Below are positions 45,451-56,593 of a stretch of DNA of 64,000 bases, one piece after another. Every line of letters begins with the position of its first letter. The first letter of the stretch is position 1. Location: positions 4,928,482 to 4,992,481 of the forward strand of contig OZ024898.1 of NCBI GenBank assembly GCA_964017195.1. The letters run 5' to 3'. A program made the position numbers and the translations under genes. The notes under the pieces are model-generated. The model saw nothing but the letters and a program-made list of their open reading frames with translations, was not told the origin of the DNA and made no database searches. The DNA is from Siderastrea radians. Taxonomy: Eukaryota; Cnidaria; Anthozoa; Scleractinia; Rhizangiidae.

Positions 45451-46129
45451 GTAATGATTCAAAAGTGTCTGGTGACGTTTAATGGGTCGAAAAACACAGC
45501 CATTGCAATGTTCGTGCGATTGCATTGAAATGGAAGGCAGTCATTGCCGTGTTATCACCAGAGCCTCGTTCCTATGCTAGCTTCATCACGTGATCATGCT
45601 GTGATCCGCTATGACATTATACCGGTTAACTCATTACAAAACATAATCTCTGCAATTTTTGTGCAATTTCGTTGAAACGGTGGGAAGCTATAATCACTTT
45701 AATGTTATAGCCTCGTTTTCATGCTGAGAATTTGCGTTATTTTTTAAAACCCCCGGTAAAACGGCCCGGTGCGGGTCACAAGAATGCCAACAAATTTTTT
45801 CATGTTATTTAGGGTCTCCTTAACATATTTAGATGGGTGGACTGCTTGCAGCCTGAAATTCCCACGGGACTTAAAATTAATGACATTTGTTCCGGGACTA
45901 TATTTCCGTAGTCTTTTCCTGTGGTCTTCATCTGTGACGTTTTTGTTTTACTTGCTTTAGTGCTGTCAAAAGCAGAAATTTGCATTGGGTGTTGTAATGA
46001 CATTTTTTTAGAGATCCGATGTACAGTGTGACTCAGTTTGTAAACAAGAAAGCCCGCTTGGCATTTTAACCGGCCATTCTGACCCTCCCCACCCCTAGGA
46101 TTCACAAATGTTAGCGCGATCCTCTATTT

Positions 46130-46480
46130 ATACGAACCGGCGTGACGAAAAGTGTGATTATGTGACACAATATTTTGACTATAGCGTTACTGGATGACGT
46201 AATGTTTAAACTCTGATGACTCAGCTTATCTTTCTTATCGCTTTTATTTGTGCTGAAAAACGCAAATTCACTCAAACGTTGAATGTCGATATAAATGTGT
46301 CCACAACTGAGAATACTCACACAGTACTGTTGTGCCTAGACCTTAAATACAAACAGTGAACATAGCAGTAGAATCAAAATATAACGTTTGATAAACACGA
46401 GCTCGAGCAGATCGTCAGAGTATGGGGCACGTCAAGGCATATCTCATGACGTGATGTTTAAATCCGGTTTGCTAACCCGG
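46130..46480. repeat. Sequence related to subrepeats of the 6-kb TA element
   Basis: Contains CCGGCGTGACGAAAA, TGGATGACGTAATGTTTAAA, TGATGACTCAGCT and CACAACTGA in the same order as the ~250-bp subrepeats at 19190-19690 and 21200-21715, then CATGACGTGATGTTTAAATCCGG. An isolated, diverged copy without the TA-element ends. Confidence 0.6.
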
Positions 46481-46499
46481 GAATCCCCTTGCAAAACTA

Positions 46500-48590
46500 A
46501 ACAAGCGAGCGGGGACGAAAGTCGCCCACGTCTTTGAAAGCTAACGCGCCTGTCGAGCCACAATCGATTTCGCGCTCACTCGCTTGTTTTTCTTTTCCTT
46601 CACTAGTCTGAACGGAAAGAGAGACTGCTCGTAGCCTTTAGCGAACACCACACGCAAACCACACAAATCCGTCGATAATATTCAGATATTTTCGTTCTTT
46701 CAATGCAAAAAGACTCGTAACACCTACCTTATTAATTGATCTCCTTATTAATGACGATTCACAGAAGCGTGATATGCTCCGGACATTCACAAATCCTTCT
46801 GACTCCCACATTTTTACATCCCTCAAAATGTCAATCCCAATAAAAAAACTCCTGCGCTAAAAAGATTTTCTCCATAAGCACTAACTAGATCAGACACCAC
46901 AGCCAATTTCGCATTCAATCCTATTAGCTGCTTTACTCAATTGCGCATGCGTTATACAAGACAAAAGCAAAAAAACCCAAACTTAACAACCCTTCGCCGT
47001 TCATATCTTAAATACTGTAAATTAAAAGACAAGAACACACGAAGGTAACATTCAGCAGACTAATATGCGCATGCGTCTTGTATAAGACAGTACCACTTTT
47101 AAGTAGCCGTACCACAAGCTTTACAGCACTTTGTTCGTATGTTAAGCCAACTGACTACCACGACAAAACCGTGCCCATTTTATAAACCGGCGGTCGCTAT
47201 AACGACGGCCGGTTAATAAGATGAAGCAATTATAATATTGTTAGTGGTTTCAGAAACACTGTGATTTGATTATTCTCAATGAACAAAACACAAACGGTAG
47301 TGACACAACTATTTTTGGCCGACGGATAATTGCAGCGGTACAAACGGATAGAAGTAGCAAAGGAAAATAAACGGTCCGCACACGGACTTGGAATGAGCGT
47401 AAACTTTTGTGGAATATTAAAGATACAAAATACTTTGATAGTTTTTACAAAAGTCGGAAACAGTTCATGAGGGCCAAAACATTACGACTAGTTACGAGTG
47501 TGACGGGACGTGTTGGTTAACATGTGGTCGTGCTTACTCAAACGTAACTGATAGTGAACTCTCGAAAACTCGAACCCTTGCATCTCAAAAAAAAAATGTG
47601 TTTGGAAAGCGTGCACTTTGGTTGGTAAGAGCGGTAAGACGAAGCGTGACTGTTCTCACATTGCTCGCGTGCTGACGCATCTAACTAAGAAAAGGGAAAA
47701 TCAATAGGATACAAAACATTCCCTTCTAAAGCCCATTTTCCGATGGTCATCCCAAGCTTAACGGATTGAAAGTTAATTTTGTGGCTCTCTATTATAAAGA
47801 TTGTTTTTCCATGGACAAATATTTTGGAAAAATCATGCCATTGTGTGACTTGTGCAAGTCTTGCGAGACTTGTCACGGAGCAAAGTGTCAAAAAACACAC
47901 AAACAAACAAAAGGCCAGAAACACCACGCGGTTATTGTTCTTAACCTCTAAAACAACAAAAAATTCCCGTAACATGACATTTGAAAAGTCATGTCACAAA
48001 CGCAAATAAACGGGTAGATAGATTGCGAGCGGTCTCTTTCTTCTTCTGATTTTTTTAAGCAAGAAGCTGCCGAAAGACTGAGCCGCGAGTAGCGCAATCC
48101 TTCCTCGTTTTCTCAGTTATTTTGCATAATTCATTCATTTCTACATGCGTGTAGGATCTGAGGAAAACAGGACGACTGCTCGCAGTCTATTAAATTGTAC
48201 AACCTGCACTTTCGAACCAACAGTTTAGTGAACATGTAGCACAAAAAACGGCTGCTTCTCGAATGTTTCTTTGTAATTTTTTGCTTAAAATTTAGTCTCA
48301 TTAGTAGTTTCTAAATCTAAAATATGGCTAACATTTTTTTAGTGCTCGACTTTAGGACTTTGTTCCTGGAATGCACTCGCCTATTAGTTAATTTTCATTA
48401 CAGAGCCTGTAATTTCCAACAGTTGTTTAGTAAAAAAAAGTAGCACGAAAACCGGCCACACCCACTCCATCGAGTGGCTATTTTAGTAATGGCGCCTTAA
48501 GTAATTTGTTGCTGAAAAATATGAAGGATAAAAACTGTAACCACATGCACTCGGTCGAGTGGCTATTTTTATAAAGGTTGCGTGGTTAGC
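46500..48590. other. Insertion-derived or unassigned sequence upstream of LicD copy 3
   Basis: No counterpart in units 1 and 2. No frame resembles a known protein. GCGCATGCG with GTATAAGAC/GTTATACAAGAC words occurs in opposite orientation at about 46925-46950 and 47068-47090, a possible small inverted-repeat element. An imperfect direct repeat (CGAGTGGCTATTTT) lies at 48475-48490 and 48555-48570. Confidence 0.4.
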
Positions 48591-48730
48591 ACCACTGAAA
48601 TTCATGGGATCTTACTTTTCCTGTTGTTTGAGTGGCAGATGAAGAACGAACTTATGTTTAGTTAGTTTGCGTGCCTGATCTAGTGTGGATTACAAAACTA
48701 GCGCAACAGCCGTTATTGACACGGAATGAA

Positions 48731-50232
48731 ATGGTTCCCTCTTCAAGATATTCGGCAAGATGTTCGTTTAAGTTTGTAATTTTTCTGGTGCTCTACTTCT
48801 TTATCGGGTATTTCATTGTTCTAAACCACATTGGAAGCATTAATCATGAGGGCGAGCACATGACGACTAACAACTCGACAGTGTCTTTCATACATGTGAG
48901 CAGTAGATCTAGCATGAGTGGCGAGAATTCCTCGCCCGTTATAGTGATTTTCCCTCACTCTTTTTCTGAAAAGAAGGCTTTACACGAGAACGATGAACGT
49001 GCTGTTGAAAGCCTGCGTGCGTTTCTCCAGTCCACGGACGAATTCGACGGCGCCACATGCTTGCAGCACCCGTCAACACACAACAGTAGCCAAGGTGAAG
49101 AACTGAATTATGACCAAGTCAACACAGCGACAAATATTTCCTTGGAATCATCTTGGTGTCGATTTATGCAAAGGAACTGGAGCGTTAACATAAGGAATAC
49201 GGGCCCAGTTCAGAATGTAAAACTGCAAAGATCGAGGCTTGTAAATAGAACATTTCGAGCAGATAATTTTAGCGAGGAAGCGTCGATTATGGTTCAAACA
49301 TGCAACATCGTACAAGGTCCATTTGTAATAAGAAAAGATGTCTTTCAAAGAATAGGAGGATTACTCGACGGATTTGGAAAAGTCACCCTGCTCGAGTTTT
49401 TCCTTCGTTCAAAAGGCACGCTAAAGATGGCAAAGCTAACAAACTGCGCGTGGACCGAGGAACCCTTGAAGGGTCAAACGACTTCTCAGAATATGTCACA
49501 ATGGGGAATAAGCACAAGATTCTTCGCATCGTAACGAAAAGACGAATTGAGTGGACAACTTGCGTGGCAAACTGGAAGTTGTGCCCGGAGAAACCTTACG
49601 AGAAACCGCGGGATCTTTTCCGCATTTCTTCACCCATATGTTGTAGCGTGGTCTTGGGTCAAATGCTGGAGGATTTTAAAAGAGCGCTAGGCAACATGGG
49701 CATAGAATACCGCTTAGTTTTTGGTACTTTGTTAGGCGCTGTAAGAAGCCAGGCAATCATACCATGGACATTTGACATCGATCTGGCAATTTCAAAGCTG
49801 GCTTTTAAAGACAGTGCGACGTTTTCCGCCCTTCAAAAGGAACTTGGATCTCAGGGAAATCAATATTTCGTCGGACAGTCTTTCGGGATGCCAAGAGCTC
49901 ATATCCTCATGGCACCGTACATAGAGGTGGACACGTCTCCATATTTCGATGGGCCTGATGATTTGGAAGGCACCAACGGCTTATTCAGCGAAGAAATTGA
50001 AGAATCAGTGAAAGGAATGCTTCCCATTCCATATTCGTGGAGGTATCATGGTTATGTCGATTTTTATCCAGGTATGATGAGCAATTTCTCACTCGTCACT
50101 ATAAACAATCAACAATATACCGCCACGAAAGACGTTGATGAAGTATTAACACACTGGTATGGCAAGAATTATCGCCAGCCCATTCTTAAAGGTAACTGGT
50201 CAGGTCTATCAGATGAAGGACATGCACCTTAG
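48731..50232 (+). pseudogene. LicD/fukutin-related-type gene, copy 3, frameshifted
   Basis: Collinear with copies 1 and 2 from MVPSSRYSARCSFKFVIF to the C-terminus. Codons up to CAW (about 49459) are intact. There a 22-bp stretch present in copy 2 is missing, and the frame runs out at 49534. The rest (VDRGTLEGSNDFSEYV to GLSDEGHAP, with PWTFDIDLAI still present) continues in another frame to 50232 without further stops. The deletion joins two GCGCGTGGAC repeats, so recombination at the repeat explains it. A truncated 268-residue product would keep the membrane anchor but lose the LicD domain. The clean downstream frame suggests the break is recent, or an assembly error. Confidence 0.88.
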
Positions 50233-50332
50233 AAGGCTGTTGTAGCAACGGTTGATAGATAACTCAGGATTCTTTGGCTAAAAATTTAAGTTGCAGAAAC
50301 TTTTAGGGAGTGGAGGCTTATTCGCTTAAACT

Positions 50333-51305
50333 TTTGCATACCAAGGGGGTGGTATTTATTTCTTATAAAAATGAGAATGTTAACAAAGATGCTTGTCATG
50401 CTCATTATTTACAACAAACCCCACAGTCCCATACATATTTAGAAAGTGCATAAAATATACTTTCATATTGATTAGAGAAATTGTAGGATATATCAAAATT
50501 ATCACGGCACGAGCCGCATAATTAGCATAATTATGCAAAATTCCAAAGAAATTTTATTAAACATTACACTACTGCAAGCTCTGAACAAGAAAAACATATA
50601 ATTTTTGGCTTCTTACTACAAATTCAAACCATTTCCAATTAATTTTTGAAGGAAAATTAAAGAACAATACAAAAATCAATCTTCTTTTTAAGAGAAACGA
50701 ACTGCCATACCTCTTGCATAATGATGAGTTCGAAGAAAATTCAAACATGATTTAGCTCTCTATTGTTGACATTTATTCGGTAAGGTTCACTTAAATCGGT
50801 GTCCACGTTGTGTTTGACTTCTCTGGGCCATTCTAAATCCACAAAAACAATTTCCACAGCTGTTTCCTCATCTATTGACTCTCAATTTGAATCCTCTTGG
50901 CTGGATTCCGATACATCAAAGTAAAACTACTCTTCACAGCCTCGATGAGATTGTATGCTCCATGGAATTACAAGTCACTTTCGCCAACAAGTCATGATCT
51001 TAAACAAAGCAAAATTTTACATCGTTTTGATCGTTTCCAGAGTGACAATTTCACGAAGAAGCATCTGTTAGAGCCGCCATTTTTAAATCGTCAGTTCAAA
51101 AATCATTACAATCGAAAAAATCTCTCAAAACTCGTTCAAATACAAGGCGAATAGAGCAAATCTCGACAAAACCAAGAAACTACTTCATGTAAGTGACAAC
51201 TAAATGTGATAGTAGTACCCAAGCCCTAAGATCTTTCTTCCAGGGCCGCCGGAAGGGGTTATATAACTACGCATATGTGCGTAGTTGGTATGTAAAGGGT
51301 TAAAT
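50333..51305. mobile_element. Insertion in unit 3 downstream region
   Basis: Unit 2 runs from GTAGAGGCTTATTTGCC straight into CTGCTCTCGGCCTCCC (29260-29300). Unit 3 has about 970 bp between the equivalents. Possible short inverted ends: TTTTGCATACCAA and TTGGTATGTAAA. No recognisable gene. Confidence 0.5.
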
Positions 51306-52138
51306 TTTCAACTGCTGTCGGCTTCCCAGAAATGCTGGCTGACCTTATTTTACATATTGATCATTTCGAAAACAAAAGCAATTAATTTACTTACTGGTTA
51401 CCCCGGGAGGGTGGGGTTACTCCCGTCAATGAGGAACTGGGCCTTAACGTACTACAATTTTAGGAAATACAAAGAAAAGAAAACTATCTAAGGATCACAC
51501 CAGGTACACAATACCAAGAGGGAGCAAAAGGGATACCCTATTTAATTCTGCGGCACATACTCTCATAGCTTTTAATTGTTTCGCGTATCGATACACTGCC
51601 TTTTACTACAACATTAGGGAATAAGACTGAATATTATAACGAATAACAGTAGTTAATTTCTGGGCAATTTCGGCTGAATTTGTAAGCAACCCAGCATACG
51701 ATGCTTCGGTCTTGTTAGTTTGTCTAAACTGAACGACTTAATGCATGAGAATTTCTGTTCCTATGTTTACTTTTCAAAAAGCTGATCAAATTATTAGTTC
51801 ACTAGTATCTGTGTAGTAATTAGGGATTTATATTTTTATTTAATATGAATTAGGGTTAAATAACCATTTTCATGTAATGATACATGAGATTTTAGATTTA
51901 AATTCTGGATGATAATGAGACCTTTATTTAATGATAGGCAAACTAAGTGCAAGAGCATCAGTGGAACAAAACGATTAACTGGTAGTACAGTATGGCTTAG
52001 TCTTTCGTTTGGACAGTCCCCGTTCGTGGAACACTTTTCTGCGAATTTCACACCAGCATTTCTGTTCTTCCAACCAGAATATCCCTAAACAAAGAGAGGG
52101 TTTGCTTTTAGTCTAGAAACATGCATAGCACAGAAAAA
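51306..52138. repeat. Downstream part of duplication unit 3
   Basis: Matches unit 2 (29290-30190) and unit 1 (13590-14400) in landmarks such as CCCAGAAATGCTGGCTGACC and GGATACCCTATTTAATTC. It lacks the 401-bp TTAA MITE of unit 2. Non-coding. Confidence 0.65.
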
Positions 52139-52292
52139 AAATGAATGAATGAATGAATGAATGAATGAATGAATGAATGAATGAATGAATGAATGAATGA
52201 ATGAATGAATGAATGAATGAATGAATGAATGAATGAATGAATGAATGAATGAATGAATGAATGAATGAATGAATGAATGAATGAATGAATGA
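52139..52292. repeat. (AATG)n microsatellite
   Basis: About 38 nearly uninterrupted ATGA/AATG units, 154 bp. All reading frames through it are open and meaningless. Confidence 0.97.
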
Positions 52293-52860
52293 ATCAGTTA
52301 GTCAGTCCACTATACCGTTTCCACGCCAATCCCATGAAGCAGTAGTAGGGAAAAACCTTTGGCCGATAACGAGCCCTTTATTTATTAATAGATAAGAATG
52401 ACATGTCAATAAAGCTTTTTCTTATTGTTAGTTTATACGTCTGAGTATTAAACTTATGTTTCATTTTCAGCTTAAAAGTGAAGAACGACATGGCCTCCTT
52501 CAATCCTTCGATCAGGGAGAACATTTTTCCATATTTTAGCATCCCTATGTTTCAGAGAAAACTTTCCTTAACTTACGGCCTGTTCCTGTAAATTTGCTTG
52601 AACTTCCGTGTTGTGGGGCAGTTTGCAATTGAGTGTCGAAAGTAATGCCGTGTTTGCTTTGGTTTTACGCTCTAGAGCGGTTTTCAATTGTGTCGAAATT
52701 AATTCGCGTTTGTTTTTGTTTTGCTTTACGGTAACTATGCCTTGTGATTGGTTAAAAAACTCGCACCATTTTCTCCACCAATCAGAAATAAAACCAAAAC
52801 TAATCTGTGCGACTCGTGTCGCACACGTGTCACTTGTGTTGACTTCGAGTTCGAGTTCTG

Positions 52861-52862
52861 TT

Positions 52863-52902
<40 letters not shown>

Positions 52903-53027
52903 TGGTAGTGGTAGTGGTAGGGGTAGTGGTAGTGGTAGTGGTAGTGGTTGTGGTAGTGGTTGTGGTAGTGGTAGTGGTAGTGGTAGTGGTAGTGGTAGTG
53001 GTAGTGGTAGTGGTAGTGGTAGTAGTA
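52861..53027. repeat. (GTA)n / (GTAGTG)n microsatellite at LINE 3' end
   Basis: GTA triplets grade into GTAGTG hexamers and back over about 167 bp. It begins exactly where the minus-strand LINE ends (AATAAAGTTTTACTAC on that strand), so it probably grew from the LINE's own tail. Confidence 0.9.
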
Positions 53028-54228
53028 GTAAAACTTTATTTAAACACGGAAAATCATCAGTTAAAAAGCTTAATTAAGTAAATAACTAAAACTAATTATA
53101 ACTGCTTTACATGATTGCCGTGTGGGAATCCGATATATCAGCTAAGTTCTTAATAATTTGCTTAAAATTATTAACAGATACAGTATTTTTTAGGCATTTG
53201 GGTAAGTTATTCCATAACATAGCCCCGCTGTAAGAGAAGCTCCGTTTCAAATAGTTGGTGTTTGGTTTGGGTAGCGTCAGCTTTCCCTCAGAGTCTCTCA
53301 AGTTATAAACAGAGTGACGCTGAGAGAAAAGACTTTGAAGACAATCTGGGGCAAGTCCATTCATAGTTTTAAACATCATCAAGGCTTTCTGTTTCTTTCG
53401 TCGAAGAAATAGCCTCTCCCAGTCGAGGGTGGACAGAAGGTGGTTTGAGCTCGTATCAAAGGGTGATTTGGTAATAACTCTGGCTGCACGATTCTGTAAT
53501 TTTTGGAGCTTATCACTCAAGTAACCACTCAAACAGTCCCAGACAGGGCTGCAGTAACAAAATGTGGTATAATTAAAGCGTTATAAATTTGAATTGCAGT
53601 TTCTTTCGATATAAAGGGCCGCACTCGTTTAAGGGCACCTATAGCTGAAGAGACTTTCTTGCAAATCTCTTCAACGTGTTTACACCGAGAGAGATGAGCA
53701 TCAATGAAAAGACCCAAAGATTTAGTATGATCAACTCTCTCGATAATTTGGTCATCAATTCTGATTTATACGTCGTCACGTTGAACAGATAGTCTTTGCC
53801 TTGATCCAATAATCATTAACTCTGTTTTGGCAACATTTAAACTGAGCTTGTTAGCTTTCAGCCAACAACTAAGGTTATTTAATTCAGGGGCTAAAGCCAG
53901 CTTAATCTCTGTTAACGTCTTAACAGATAACGTAAGATTGGTATCATCGGCAAACATTCTTGGTACAGCGTTCTGCAGGGAGTTCGGGAGATCGTTAATG
54001 TAAATTAAAAATAGCAAAGGACCCAACATGCTGCCCTGAGGCACGCCGCAACTGAGGGTACGAGCAGTTGATAGTTTGCCGTTGACACTACATCTTTGGG
54101 TTCGGCCACTTAAGTACGATGAGAACCACTTTATAGCTGCTGATCGACACCCAAGTATGACATCTTACGCAAGATAATCTCATGATCAATGGTGTCGAAT
54201 GCTTTAGTAATCGAGGAGCTCGACACCT
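53027..54228 (-). pseudogene. Non-LTR retrotransposon reverse transcriptase (CR1/L2-like), 5'-truncated
   Basis: Minus-strand pieces in order: KAFDTIDHEIILRK near 54200, then PQGSMLGPLLFLIYINDLPN and MFADDTNLTLSV (53766-54044), with the FADD catalytic box. Next come IDAHLSRCKHVEEICKK and TAIQIYNALIIPHF (53529-53717). The C-terminal LQNRAARVITKSPFDT, LYNLRDSE-like and FSYSGAMLWNNLPKCLK blocks follow (53107-53532). This order is that of CR1-group ORF2. Stops at about 54130 and 54115 and frameshifts near 53760 and 53530 inactivate it. The endonuclease domain is missing. An AATAAA at about 53036 on this strand ends the element. Confidence 0.85.
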
Positions 54229-54760
54229 AAAACCTTTTCATCTTGTTTTTGAATATTTTCCATCGACAGAAGCTTTGTATTTTCTTCAACTTGTTTCTGA
54301 AGGATCAATAAATCGAGTTTTAATCCTTCAATGTCAGAAATAATTTCTGAAGTTGATTGCGCTTGAGTACCATTTAGTGGACACTCGCCATCAGTCGACG
54401 TTTGTTGATTACTTTGACCACTGTCGGTCTCCTGCAAGAGTGTCGATGATTGAGATGATTGTTCGGTAGAGCTCACAGAGAATTGGCATCTTGCGTATCG
54501 GTGGTCTCTCCCGGCTTCTCGTGAACTAATTCTAGCAGCTTATCCTTTAAAGCGGGACCATCGCGTCCCTGAAAATTCAGAGTATGTTGCTTCTTGTAGT
54601 ACCAGTTGATGATAACATTGCCGTTTGAACTTTTAAATTGCTTTGTACTCCCAGCAGGCGAAAGCCACTTTCCTTGCAATTCTAAAGCATTTTCCACGAA
54701 TTTCTTTAGTGATTCCAAGTCATTCTTCCATACCAACTTTCCATTAATGAGATGAAGATA
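54204..54760 (-). pseudogene. Possible ORF1-like fragment beside the LINE
   Basis: Two minus-strand frames (54473-54736 and 54204-54476) join with a frameshift. The first reads NDLESLKKFVENALELQGKW, then FKSSNGNVIINWYYKKQHTL. The second is Ser/Gln-rich and ends in a predicted coiled-coil helix (ISDIEGLKLDLLILQKQVEE). This looks like the first protein of a cnidarian retroelement, placed just upstream of the LINE ORF2 remnant. I recognise the style, not a named family. The endonuclease region between them is deleted. Confidence 0.45.
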
Positions 54761-54764
54761 TTCT

Positions 54765-55858
54765 AGTTCACTAGACTCCGGATTGAGCGAGAAAAACTCG
54801 GTTTCAACAACGTGAGCAGCGTCAGCATCAGAGCTGCAGGGTAGACGGCCGCCCGCTGTCGTTTAGAGTGTAAAATAAGTTCAGCTAGCATTTTCGGAAA
54901 GACATAAGCCGGTCGGAAATTTGGCGGATAGGATCCCGTTTCCAAAAGTTTTCTGCACTTTAAATTTTCAGCTAAAAACGCTGAACAGATCAACCCGTAT
55001 TAGCTCACCCAAATATGCCTCTAAAAAGCTCGGAAACAATATAAGAAACCAGAAAATGGCTTTTCAAGTATTTTGCTAAAAGTTTCTCGTTGGGTACCCC
55101 TGATATTTGAAAGAATAAATAAAATTCGTTATTTACGTTCGCTCAGTTGAGTAATCTTGTTTATGTAGCAGCTGTAGTTTTCGATCTAGATGAATATTTG
55201 CTGTCCCATGCAGTGTTACCGGCAGAAGGTAAAATACTTCAATCTGATATCAACCGAGTTGATACAAGGTAAATTGACTGCGGAGGAACTACCTGGACGT
55301 GGTTTGCGCGCCTAATTAATGGCGACGTCGCTCTGAAAACACTTCTTATTTTTGCTTGTATTTCAAAAATAGTCATTTTTACTTTTGTAAAGGAAATCAT
55401 TGAGCATTATACATTAAATATTGCCATACGGATAGCTAACTTCCCCAATATATTTACTGGACAATCACAAAACACATTATGACCAATTCTTTACAATGTA
55501 TGTGTAGATTTTCCTTCAAATTCAAGGGTGACCGTTTACTACAGGCTGGAGTGTATCACAAGAGTTCTATTTTTCTGCTTTCTTAGAGTGATCGACCTCC
55601 CATTTCTCCTAATGACATCAATACACTGTTAAAAAGTGAGGTGATGAGAATAACGACATTCATCAGCTGGGGGATGAATTACCAAATTCTCCCATTTTTC
55701 CGCACAGTATCAACACACTGTCCCACAGAAGAGGAAGCTCCTGAACGTGGAAGAGGACGTCTCAATCTAGCACCAAATTCTCCAAATTGACTTTAGAATG
55801 TGGAGAATTCATATTTAAGATTTGTACCCAACAGGAGCAAAGTGTATGTTGTTGTTTG
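54765..55858. other. Non-coding sequence between LINE and HMGCL
   Basis: From about 55090 onwards it matches unit 2 downstream sequence (37920-38640) and ends at the HMGCL stop codon. Unit 3 thus abuts the gene, and any HMGCL 3' untranslated region must lie in this shared sequence. Confidence 0.5.
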
Positions 55859-56562
55859 TCAGCTTTTTTTTTCGCTGATGTTTCTTCTTGCTTGAGCAAC
55901 TTTTGAAGCAGTTTTTCGTTTCAGTGCTTGGCAGATGAAGTTGCCTGCATCCAACAGTTTGTCCAGATTTACTCCCTAATCAAAGAAGAAGAACAAAATA
56001 ATGACACCGATAATCAAGAATTCAATGCGCATCATGCGATGCGATAACTAGGCAGACCGGGTGTAACAGTCTCAGTGGAACAAAACAATTAACTGTTAGT
56101 AAAGTATGGCTAAGTTCCTCGTGTCGTCTCCCCGCTCGTGCAACATTTTTTCTGTGAATTTCACACAAGCATTCGTGTTCTTCCAACCAAAATATCCCTA
56201 AGCGAAGAGAGGGCTTGCTTGTAGCCAAGAGACATGCACAAATTACAAAAAAATTGTCAAAGAATCAATGAATGAATCAATAAATCAGTTTATGAACGAA
56301 CGAACGAACGAACGAATCAGTCAGTCAGTCAGTCAGTCAGTCAGTACAGTCAGTCAGTCAGTCAGTCAGTCAGCTAGCCAGCTAGCCAGCCAGTTGGTTG
56401 GTCGATCGGTCGGTTGATCAACCAGTCAGTCAGTCGGTTGGTCAGCCAGTCAGCCAGTCAGTCGGTCGGTCAGCCCGTCAGTCAGTACAGTCAGTCAGTC
56501 AGTTGGTCAGTCAACCAGCCATTCAGTCAATCAGTTGGTCGGTCAGTCAGTCAGTACAGTCG

Positions 56563-56593
<31 letters not shown>

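Larger units (their letters stand above)
42620..45870. mobile_element. Penelope-like element 2 in head-to-head palindromic form
   Basis: The right arm (about 43966-45870, plus) is a Penelope-like reverse-transcriptase copy. The left arm (42620-43965) is an inverted copy of the C-terminal part and 3' end. The outer ends (GGTCTCCTTAACATATTTAG at 45810 and its inverse at 42655-42674) and the inner untranslated parts (GCTAGCATAGGAACGAGGCT and neighbours) match over several hundred bases. It lies within the unit 3 upstream region. Confidence 0.8.

Noticed and set aside
52608..53081. Frames with poly-Val or Ser-Gly runs (157 and 109 residues)
   Set aside because: Translations of the GTA/GTAGTG microsatellite at the LINE tail.
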